Assembly: GCF_008274785.1 (NCBI RefSeq)
Contig: NZ_VTPU01000017.1
Coordinates: forward strand, 17,642 to 81,641
Origin: Halomonas eurihalina
GTDB taxonomy: Bacteria; Pseudomonadota; Gammaproteobacteria; Pseudomonadales; Halomonadaceae
DNA length: 64,000 bases
Reading direction: 5' to 3'
The notes beneath the pieces are model-generated. The model had not been told where the DNA came from. It worked only from the letters and a program-made list of their open reading frames with translations, and made no database searches. A program made the position numbers and the translations under genes. The first letter of the stretch is position 1, and each line of letters opens with the position of its first letter. Of the stretch, positions 42,391 to 49,991 are shown in pieces.

Positions 42391-42457
42391 CAACAACCCA
42401 AACCTTATTTTTTAAATAACAAAAAACCAGAAAACCACCTAACAAAAAAACCGCCCC

Positions 42458-43669
42458 TTACAAGAGGCCCATCACATCATCGGCCATACTTTCCATTATC
42501 ACATCCCGACGATAAAACTCAACAAAATCATTGCGAGAGCAATTCTCCAATGCCAGTCGACCAAACTCTTCCAAGGCAGAATCTACATCACAAGACTCAA
42601 AAACAGCTATATTATTGATATTTTCACGACAAAACCGAGCAGTAAATGCACGAACGCCAGCCAATATAGGCTTTCCCGTTGCAGCATACTCAAAGAGCTT
42701 GGAAGGAATAACTCGCTCAAAACAATGCATATTATTCAAATGCAAGAACAGCACATCGGCTTTATGGTACTCTTCCAGCAATTTTTCCCTTTCTAATGGT
42801 GACCGAATCTCGACATTCCTCACGTCATCTTCTTGCAGTCTTCTTTCAAGCAGCTTACGCTGGCCGCCGTCCCCTATCACTATAAAATCAGCTCGAACTT
42901 CCAGGCGCTTCGCCAACCCCGGCAAAATACGATCAAGCCCCTGCCCCATCCCAATATTCCCTGCATAGAGGATTTTTAGTCGCCGCGCCTCTCCAAGTGA
43001 TGAAGAAACACCATTAGGTGATACTTCAGAGGATCTACTTGCAAAAGCGTAAGCAGCCCAGTCCGCAAAAACTGGATCCACCCCGTTCGTGTGCCAAGTA
43101 AAGCTCTTGGAAGGATAACGAGGTAAAAAATAACCTTCGAACCCAGGTGACACAAGATTAACGATAGCAGCCTGTTTCACAGCCCAACGTTCCAGCACTC
43201 CAAAGAAGCAAATACCAAAACGCTGCATTCCATAAGGTAGAAGGAAAGGAAGGTTCTCGATAAAAACATCTCGAATATCAAGATAGAGCTTTGCTCGACA
43301 ACGCTTGGCGACACATGCCCCAAGTACCGCAGTCATCAGACGGGATGATGTCGCTATCACGAGATCGTACTCATGCCCACCAGTCTTTTGTAGCACTCTC
43401 TTGGCATAACGTAAAAAAGCCCAAGACTGATCCAGAACTCCACTTTTATGAGATGGTAGTGGTATACGATGGATAGTCAGTCTATCACTTTCCTCATATT
43501 CGGCGGCAGATGCCGAGAACGATGCATAACGGTTGGGCAATGTTGTAATGACATCCAAACTCGAATGATCAGGAAGTTTGTCAAGTAAAGCCGAAACCAG
43601 GGCCTGAGACCGGAATGACCCGGCACTCAAGTCCGGCGAAAAGTAAAATGTCAACAAAATAACCTTCAA
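42458..43669 (-). CDS. GT4-like glycosyltransferase
   Basis: This 403-residue cytoplasmic GT-B protein begins MKVILLTFYFSPDLSAGSFRS, the WbuB-like pattern of a GT4 donor/acceptor domain. It continues with LYLDIRDVFIENLPF and a donor-site region (LKILYAGNIGMGQGL, then PSKLFEYAATGKPILAGV with the catalytic-type Glu). The linkage is unknown. Base composition is clearly more AT-rich than the flanking housekeeping genes. It lies 24 bp downstream of the preceding glycosyltransferase. Confidence 0.85.
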   Translation of the reverse strand: MKVILLTFYFSPDLSAGSFRSQALVSALLDKLPDHSSLDVITTLPNRYASFSASAAEYEESDRLTIHRIPLPSHKSGVLDQSWAFLRYAKRVLQKTGGHEYDLVIATSSRLMTAVLGACVAKRCRAKLYLDIRDVFIENLPFLLPYGMQRFGICFFGVLERWAVKQAAIVNLVSPGFEGYFLPRYPSKSFTWHTNGVDPVFADWAAYAFASRSSEVSPNGVSSSLGEARRLKILYAGNIGMGQGLDRILPGLAKRLEVRADFIVIGDGGQRKLLERRLQEDDVRNVEIRSPLEREKLLEEYHKADVLFLHLNNMHCFERVIPSKLFEYAATGKPILAGVRAFTARFCRENINNIAVFESCDVDSALEEFGRLALENCSRNDFVEFYRRDVIMESMADDVMGLL

Positions 43670-43693
43670 GCGGCACCCACCTCATACTAAGCC

Positions 43694-44920
43694 TTATTTT
43701 CCTGACTGATTGAGTACCTTTTCATATAACTCAACCAAAAGATGCTCCTGATTTTCCCAATTCAAGATTTTGGTCGCTTCACGCGCATTTCCGGCAATTA
43801 ACTCTCTCTTTTCCGGGTTGCTAACCAGCACCTGGATGGCTTCAGCTAAGGCTTTCGTATTCCCCGGTTCAACGAGTAGGCCCAACTCATGTTGCCTGAC
43901 AACCTTGTGAATCTCGGGCATATCAGAAGCGACGACCGGCAAGCCTGCGATCACGTACTCGAACAGTTTGTTCGAATCGGTCGTGAAGTGGTTCAGGCAG
44001 GTATTCTCGATGGGCTGGACACCAATATCGGCCGAGGCCGTATAGGATGGCAGCTCGCTCAAAGCCACAGTAGGAATGAAATGAATCCTCTCGGCCAAAC
44101 CCAACCGCTCGGTGAGCTCATGCAACTCGCGCTCCTGGCTTCCTCCACCAATGAACACGAAATAGGTGCTGGGCACACTAGAGGCGGCCTCCACTAACCG
44201 CGAAAGCCCTCGGCCCGGCTGCAAACCTCCTTGATACAACACGATCGGCCACGACTGAGCCAGCCCTAATTCTTCGCGAATTCGGTTGGAGCCAAAAGAC
44301 TTCATCAGCCGTGGGCGATTTTGCAAGACAAGTGGGCGTGGAATGCCATACGCACGGGCAAAGAACTTGGCACGAGCATCGGTGGTGGTGATAGCTCCAG
44401 CAGCCCTTGGAGCAAGTTTCTTTTCTATCCAGCCCACCGCGCCTCGGAAAGATCGATAACCCTCTCGGTCGGTACTGATTTCATGGGCATCATAAATCAA
44501 GGGAATCCGGGCAATACGGGCTGCAAGCCAGGCGCTTGGCAGCATATTCACATCGTGGGCATGCACGACATCCGGCTGCTCACGAAATATGGACCAAGCC
44601 ATGCTGAGCATTGTTCTACAACGCAGGGCAACTAGGGCAAACACTTCCCACCTTGATCGCTCAGCCTTACCACCACCAGACCGATGGGTCACCTTGGAGT
44701 CACTGGCTCCATGGCGCTGCACTCTGACACCAGAGTCCAGTATTTCAAACTGGGGGGCAACATCCGGCAAGGCGATCGCATGGACCGTGACTTGATAGCC
44801 GGCCATTACCAGTGTCTCGGCCTCCTTCTGGACTCGTGCATCATTCAGAAAAGGGTTGCAGACCATCATGCTTACCTTGACCACATTGTGTGGTACCCCA
44901 CGCTTGGCCGCTTGCGTCAT
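43694..44920 (-). CDS. GT4-family glycosyltransferase
   Basis: This 408-residue GT-B glycosyltransferase has an N-terminal acceptor half (MMVCNPFLNDARVQKEAETL, then PDVVHAHDVNMLPSAWLAAR and YDAHEIS) and a C-terminal donor half (IVLYQGGLQPGRGLSRLVEA, then DSNKLFEYVIAGLPVVASDMPE with an E-x7-E-like site). The substrate is unknown. Its ATG follows the stop codon of the upstream membrane gene with no gap, and AAGG lies 8 bases upstream, so translation is coupled. Confidence 0.88.
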   Translation of the reverse strand: MTQAAKRGVPHNVVKVSMMVCNPFLNDARVQKEAETLVMAGYQVTVHAIALPDVAPQFEILDSGVRVQRHGASDSKVTHRSGGGKAERSRWEVFALVALRCRTMLSMAWSIFREQPDVVHAHDVNMLPSAWLAARIARIPLIYDAHEISTDREGYRSFRGAVGWIEKKLAPRAAGAITTTDARAKFFARAYGIPRPLVLQNRPRLMKSFGSNRIREELGLAQSWPIVLYQGGLQPGRGLSRLVEAASSVPSTYFVFIGGGSQERELHELTERLGLAERIHFIPTVALSELPSYTASADIGVQPIENTCLNHFTTDSNKLFEYVIAGLPVVASDMPEIHKVVRQHELGLLVEPGNTKALAEAIQVLVSNPEKRELIAGNAREATKILNWENQEHLLVELYEKVLNQSGK

Positions 44921-46648
44921 TTATTGACCTTGTTCCATAAAATGCACATTGTGCTCATTCATGAGCCCCATAAGCCTAGGTAGTAATTCCAGGGCCTGCA
45001 CATAGCGCTGACGGTTGCACTCCCGCTCCAAGGCAAAGGCCAAGGCGGATAGCTCGGCGTCCTCGATGGCGACCTCCCGAAGCGCCGGCCGACTCTCGCT
45101 CGCCTTTATGATGGCAGATGCCAATTGTTGCAACCCTCCCACTCCCTCCGGCCAACCAGCGCCGAGCGGCTCGAGCGACCAGCGGCCCCAGTTCAAAGCA
45201 AGTGCCGTGGCATCGTCAGTAACCCAGAGTGAGTCTTGAGACAGGTCTGGCTGATGAAGCACTAGAGGGAGCACCTGAAGCTTGTTCCCTAAACGAGCCA
45301 AGTTCTCCATTAGCGAGTCCAGCATTGCCCGTTGCTCATCTGAGGTTGTGGCCATGTACATACGCTCAAGCAGATCGACATTCAATCGCTGCCAGAGCAT
45401 AGGGCGTGAACGCTGATAGCGATGACAGAGTTGTGAAGGTGGCTCTATGGCCAGCAGCTCGCTACGTACGGATTGTACCTGTAGCTTCACCTCAGCCGGT
45501 TGCGCTGAGTGTCCTGCGGGCAGCTCATAAAGGAGGCAGTGGAATTTTTGCACCTGCGTAGCCCCCACAAAGCGAGGAGCAGGAAGGCACGACACGCGCT
45601 CCCCCATAAGAGTAGCTTCATGCAGAGCATGTGAACTACGGTTTTTTTCAAAAAATTTTACCAAAAAACACCTTGATCCAGTAATGGCCCTAAGCGCGGC
45701 CAGATTAGTCTGTCCCGTCTGGAGCCACTCACAATCAATATCAGTCACGTCGTCATCTGAGAATTCTTCCAAAACCGCCCGAACCCATTGCTGTCTGGCG
45801 CTTGGTTGGAGTAGTGGCCAAATTGTACGCTCATGCTGAACGGGACTCGACAGCAATACTTTTCCATGAAAGAAAAGAGCATCCAATTTAACTCTTTGTT
45901 GATTCAGTGCTGCCAGATCTGCCACAAGGCCTGTCGCGCGAGTCATAATCTGACGACTAAGAATTAGTGTCACAATAGCAACTATTACACCAGGCGGATC
46001 AAAAACAATAAAATCCAATACCAGAAACGCGAAAGCAACAAAAAAACCGATCCCTCCTACTACATTGAGAAGATCCCGTAGTTTCGTCTCCAGCTTCTCC
46101 CTCACAGTTGCATTATAACGATGAAGAACCGAAAGCAACAGGAGGACAACAACGATGTAACCTATGATCACCATGGCCACTTCTGGATAAAACCATCCAA
46201 GCCCACACATTGCCAAACCAATGAAAACTCCGCCTGCCAAAGCACGCGAGTAGCGCTGATAGCCACCGGCAGCCACTTGATCTTGGTTTTCAAAAAGAAT
46301 CATTTTATGGCTTTTCACTAATAACCGGCTAGTACCTAGAACAGTAACCCAAGTAACTATGCGTTCTGAAACCAAATGAACCAAGAAAAAGCACAGAGTC
46401 GCCAAACTCAACCCCGCAATTAGAAGATCACGGTTCAGCTCAGCCAAAAAAGTGGGAAAGTAACGTGGCACACCATCCGAACCGAGAAGAATAACAACTT
46501 TTAACGGAAGAAGCGATGCCAGTAACGATGACACTTGAGAAACTAGAGTAAAAAAGACGACGGCAACAGTTTGAGTGGCAACCACACGAAAGAATTTCGC
46601 GCCCAGAGAAGCTGACCACCGCAATGCATTCAACATATTAATAAACAT
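44921..46648 (-). CDS. Membrane protein: ABC-exporter-like transmembrane domain fused to a kinase-like (pseudokinase?) domain
   Basis: I recognise no named family for the whole 575-residue protein. Residues 20-240 contain about six hydrophobic helices arranged like an ABC exporter membrane domain (TQTVAVVFFTLVSQVSSLLA at the start, loop RLLVKSHKMILFENQDQVAA), but no ATP-binding cassette follows. Instead, residues 320-500 look like a protein-kinase/aminoglycoside-phosphotransferase fold: K331 in CFLVKFFEK, a helix with E344, a hinge-like CLLYELPAGHS, a catalytic-loop-like LHQPDLSQDSL (465-474) and a DFG/DW-position NW (N486) in ALNWGRWSLEP. The loop is one residue out of register and the metal-binding Asp is Asn, so activity is doubtful. 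It is embedded in the glycan operon and tightly linked to the downstream glycosyltransferase. Confidence 0.6.
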   Translation of the reverse strand: MFINMLNALRWSASLGAKFFRVVATQTVAVVFFTLVSQVSSLLASLLPLKVVILLGSDGVPRYFPTFLAELNRDLLIAGLSLATLCFFLVHLVSERIVTWVTVLGTSRLLVKSHKMILFENQDQVAAGGYQRYSRALAGGVFIGLAMCGLGWFYPEVAMVIIGYIVVVLLLLSVLHRYNATVREKLETKLRDLLNVVGGIGFFVAFAFLVLDFIVFDPPGVIVAIVTLILSRQIMTRATGLVADLAALNQQRVKLDALFFHGKVLLSSPVQHERTIWPLLQPSARQQWVRAVLEEFSDDDVTDIDCEWLQTGQTNLAALRAITGSRCFLVKFFEKNRSSHALHEATLMGERVSCLPAPRFVGATQVQKFHCLLYELPAGHSAQPAEVKLQVQSVRSELLAIEPPSQLCHRYQRSRPMLWQRLNVDLLERMYMATTSDEQRAMLDSLMENLARLGNKLQVLPLVLHQPDLSQDSLWVTDDATALALNWGRWSLEPLGAGWPEGVGGLQQLASAIIKASESRPALREVAIEDAELSALAFALERECNRQRYVQALELLPRLMGLMNEHNVHFMEQGQ

Positions 46649-47082
46649 AGATTCGACGTTTCTCTATAGCCCACACATTCGAATTAAAACCAATATACCA
46701 CATTGGACTTTCATTCTAAAAACCTCTAGGAGCAGCCTTGATTTTACAAAACCAACCTTTTCATCGATCTATATAATCAAAAAAGACACAAAGACCTTTC
46801 AGCCTAAAAAACTTTGTCATATACCCCCCCTCATCTCGATTAAAAAAACCAGCACACAAACAAAGAGAAGTTCACCACAGGCCGCTACAATCTCGACCTC
46901 TTTCCTATAAAACCATGATCACCAATCAGATCCGAGACTTACTCAACACCCAAAGCTTTATCGACGAACACAAAGCACTATCAAGCACATGACAATTCAC
47001 TTTCATCGACACCAATAAGCCAATAAAAACCTCACAACCGACATTAAAGACCAAAAAAGCCTACCAACACCCTAAACCTCTA
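46649..47082. other. 434-bp AT-rich gap inside the polysaccharide operon
   Basis: This is the only sizeable gap in the operon, between the membrane/kinase-like gene and the sulfotransferase. It is strongly AT-rich. I see no intact gene, only a possible transposase N-terminal remnant on the plus strand (46915-46992). No terminator hairpin was found, so read-through to the downstream genes is possible. Confidence 0.5.
46915..46992 (+). pseudogene. Possible IS4-type transposase N-terminal remnant
   Basis: A 25-codon frame reads MITNQIRDLLNTQSFIDEHK and then stops. The pattern of a short helix, SFI/DFI and then a E-H-K/R segment, followed a few codons later by LTF-like residues (QFTF after the stop here), resembles the beginning of IS4-family transposases as I remember them. 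Very short, so chance similarity is possible. Confidence 0.25.
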
Positions 47083-47847
47083 TTACAAAACTTTAATCTT
47101 ATACTTATCTTCAAACAACTTTGCAAGTCGTAAGAACTCACTGGACTCATTGAAAAACTCACATTCTTCCCGGGTCATTCGTGTGCGCCTCTTCTTTCCA
47201 TGGCGCTCAGTTGCATTCGTATTCTCGACTTTACCTAGAATATTCCGGACATCATGCTCATCAAAACTTAACTCCCTAAACTTAGAGAGCATATTATCAA
47301 TCACCCAAGAGGTTTTGTCATGGGCACATAAAAATTCATCAAGACTAAGAACCTGAAAGTCAACATTTTCATTTTCACTTACTGCCAACCCGGAACGCAT
47401 TGATTCTGTCGTTTTTGAAACATAATCCTCGACACTAACCCCAAAAGATGAGTTTTCAGAAAGAAAACTCTCCTTCACATTCCTAACACAGTAAAAAAAA
47501 ACAACCCTCTCAAAGCCAATCACCTCCTTAATCTCCAAGAAATTATTCTCTGCTCGTGGGCATTTAAAACCGGCAACTTTCAATCCTTGGAAATCAAAAG
47601 GGCTATTAGACCCCTTGGAGAAGGCAGCATAAGCGTTTAATGCAGACATCATCCTCCACTTTCTATAGTTATCACCTGTCCAGCGACCCGCATTAATTTT
47701 ATCCGCAATCTGAAAAACGTTCAGAAGCGAACTTATTACTTTAGGATAAAACTCCCCTTTTATCGAAGCGTTATCATGATTATTCAATATATCAGTAAAC
47801 TGCCTAGTTCCTGCCCTCGGAAAGCCACCTATAATGCAGATCTCCAT
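47083..47847 (-). CDS. Sulfotransferase-like protein
   Basis: This 254-residue protein has the 5'-phosphosulfate-binding loop pattern near its N terminus (GGFPRAGTRQFTDIL, residues 7-21) and a 3'-phosphate-binding-like FYCVRNVKESFLSENSSF later, so it probably transfers sulfate from PAPS. LSLDEFL matches the position of the YEDL segment of the family. The ATG at 47847 has GAGAGG eight bases upstream; a GTG at 47853 overlapping the upstream stop codon is the alternative. AT-rich like the rest of the island. Target is probably a sugar in the glycan made by this operon. Confidence 0.72.
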   Translation of the reverse strand: MEICIIGGFPRAGTRQFTDILNNHDNASIKGEFYPKVISSLLNVFQIADKINAGRWTGDNYRKWRMMSALNAYAAFSKGSNSPFDFQGLKVAGFKCPRAENNFLEIKEVIGFERVVFFYCVRNVKESFLSENSSFGVSVEDYVSKTTESMRSGLAVSENENVDFQVLSLDEFLCAHDKTSWVIDNMLSKFRELSFDEHDVRNILGKVENTNATERHGKKRRTRMTREECEFFNESSEFLRLAKLFEDKYKIKVL

Positions 47848-47849
47848 GC

Positions 47850-49991
47850 TCACTCCCTCTCATACCTTAGAATTTTCAACCAGCTACTCACCACAGAATC
47901 AGAACTCAACTCTTGCGGTAACTCTAAACTTTCTTCTCGTCCTCCATGACTTAGCAAAAGTTTCTTTGCTTCCACGACGGAGCTTACAACGAATCGCTCC
48001 CCCCAAATCTCTTCAGCCCCGTCCCAATTCCAAATCAATGGGAATGCTCCCGTTAGCATCCCTTCGCCAATGGCCATATGGAAAGATTCAAAATCCGAGG
48101 GGGAGAGCACAAAGCCCACCATGGTGAACCAGTCGTTTATATCATCTCCTGCAGGATCAAAGATGACCTTATACCGTATCTTAGGGTTGCTGTTGATGCG
48201 TTTAAAAATATTACGAAAGTAAACTAGCTCATCTTCACGACTCAGCAGCCAGCTATAATCTAGCGGGTGCTTTCCTTTGATACGTAGACAGTATCGCTCA
48301 TCTTCTTCCAGTAACGCTTCTAGCAAGTCTAGTGCGCGATCTAACCGCTTCCGGGCAGGAACAACACCGACCATCCCCAGAGTATAGCGCGCATCACCAG
48401 TCTTCTTCTTGAGTGAGAATTTTGTTTCATCCAGCAAATTAGGAATAACAGAGGTCTTTTCGAAGGGGAAACCAAAAACTTTCTGCCCTTCCCGCCGAAT
48501 AAACTCACTGACGTAGCTAATGTGATTGATATTATCCCAGTTAGCCTCAGCTACATAAGGCAACTCCCTTTCTTGAAGGTGGAAACGTGCTACCAAGCGC
48601 TGTTGCGGTTTCTTGTGATGCGAGTACCACTTGAGATTGCCCAGACACCATTCACAGAAGATCACATCGGCCTGCTCCAGGAGAGCTCGGCTCTGGGCTT
48701 CGTCGTGTTGGTTGTGTCCCTGCCACTGGTCGATGAGAAACTCGAATTGGCCGCTAGCTTCCAGCTTCTTCTTGAGTAAGGTAAAGAACTTGAGGTCATG
48801 ACCGGCTACCAGCACCCGGGTCTTTGACTTCGTAGCAGGCGCTTTGGGTGTTTCTTCAAGCCACTGACGAATTTCACCGACGCGAGTAGAGAAGGTGTGG
48901 CATTGGGCCAGTTTTTGAAGTGTATCGGCAGCTTGCTGAACTACCGCCGGTTCACCGAGCGCTCGAGCTAACTGGAAAGTGAAGTCTTCGGGACTATTCG
49001 CAAAGAGCGGATAGTCTTGGCCAAGCAGTTGCTCGTGGAGCGGGTTTCGATTGAGAATCACTGCACACCCTGCCCCGCCGTACTCCAGAATCTTGGTAGA
49101 GTATTCCAAGGTGTCGTTCATGCTCTCGTCACGCCAAGAGAGGCCTACGCGAGCTTGCTGCAGTTGCTGCTGAACAGCATCACGTGACAGAGCCCCGAGC
49201 CAGCGTAAACCTGAAGTGCTTTCCAGGGCCTTCCGCATACGTTGTTGGTAAGTCGGAATATCGGGCTCATCATGAATCTTGTCGCCTATCACTACCAGCT
49301 CGCTGCTAGGCAACTGAGCGTGGATAACAGGCCACTGCTCGGCCATTTCCAAGGTCATCCAGTCTCCCTTGAATTTTCCGGCATAGATAGCACGCAGTGG
49401 ACGCTCGGCAAGCGACGGCAGAGCCTTGGTCAGGTCAGGAATCACCGGAGTATAGAGGCGAACCTTGGAGGCATCGAGATCCGGTACCAACGACTGCCAC
49501 AAGACCTTGAAACCTTGGGTCTGACACAGCAGGCGATGACAACCGTGAGCGATTCGCTGGAAAGCATGACGCTGATCGGTGCTGTAATCCTCCAACCGCT
49601 GGGGAATGTCCGTCAGATACATCCAACACTTGGAAAGTGTAGCCGGTACTTCCTGTATCTTCGTGGCAATATCCAGCCCACGTACAATGATCACATCATA
49701 AGGGTTGGCTCGGTCCAGACGGATTGCCAAATCCCCCATCATGGCCGGAGTAATACGCGAAAAGCCCTTTCCTGACCAATATTTACGGTCACTTCCGTCG
49801 ATAATGGTCAGGTTTTTTATGCTTTTTAAAGGGCTGTAGAGTTCGTCACGCAATGGGGTGCTTCGAGACAGGAACTCGACCTGAGCGATTCCGGTAGCAG
49901 CAGTAGCCCGGGCAATCGTCTCAGACCAGATCGATGAGCCGTCGATATAGTTCAGGTCAGGGTTACCGCAGATGAGTACGCGCTTAGTCAC
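47850..49991 (-). CDS. Tandem double glycosyltransferase (two GT-B modules)
   Basis: This 713-residue protein contains two glycosyltransferase modules in tandem. The first (about 1-375) begins KRVLICGNPDLNYIDGSSIW and carries AIYAGKFKGDW and STKILEYGGAGCAVIL. The second (about 385-713) begins RVLVAGHDLKFFTLLKKKL and carries LGMVGVVPARKRLDRAL and SDFESFHMAIGEGMLTG, with a good E-x7-E motif. Two linked activities are likely. The GTG at 49991 with GAGAGGGG upstream is preferred; translation would start within the last codons of the preceding gene (8-bp overlap). Confidence 0.8.
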   Translation of the reverse strand: MTKRVLICGNPDLNYIDGSSIWSETIARATAATGIAQVEFLSRSTPLRDELYSPLKSIKNLTIIDGSDRKYWSGKGFSRITPAMMGDLAIRLDRANPYDVIIVRGLDIATKIQEVPATLSKCWMYLTDIPQRLEDYSTDQRHAFQRIAHGCHRLLCQTQGFKVLWQSLVPDLDASKVRLYTPVIPDLTKALPSLAERPLRAIYAGKFKGDWMTLEMAEQWPVIHAQLPSSELVVIGDKIHDEPDIPTYQQRMRKALESTSGLRWLGALSRDAVQQQLQQARVGLSWRDESMNDTLEYSTKILEYGGAGCAVILNRNPLHEQLLGQDYPLFANSPEDFTFQLARALGEPAVVQQAADTLQKLAQCHTFSTRVGEIRQWLEETPKAPATKSKTRVLVAGHDLKFFTLLKKKLEASGQFEFLIDQWQGHNQHDEAQSRALLEQADVIFCEWCLGNLKWYSHHKKPQQRLVARFHLQERELPYVAEANWDNINHISYVSEFIRREGQKVFGFPFEKTSVIPNLLDETKFSLKKKTGDARYTLGMVGVVPARKRLDRALDLLEALLEEDERYCLRIKGKHPLDYSWLLSREDELVYFRNIFKRINSNPKIRYKVIFDPAGDDINDWFTMVGFVLSPSDFESFHMAIGEGMLTGAFPLIWNWDGAEEIWGERFVVSSVVEAKKLLLSHGGREESLELPQELSSDSVVSSWLKILRYERE

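Noticed and set aside
44921..46648. Wzx flippase or complete ABC transporter
   Set aside because: It has only about six hydrophobic helices, too few for Wzx, and no Walker A, signature or Walker B motif.
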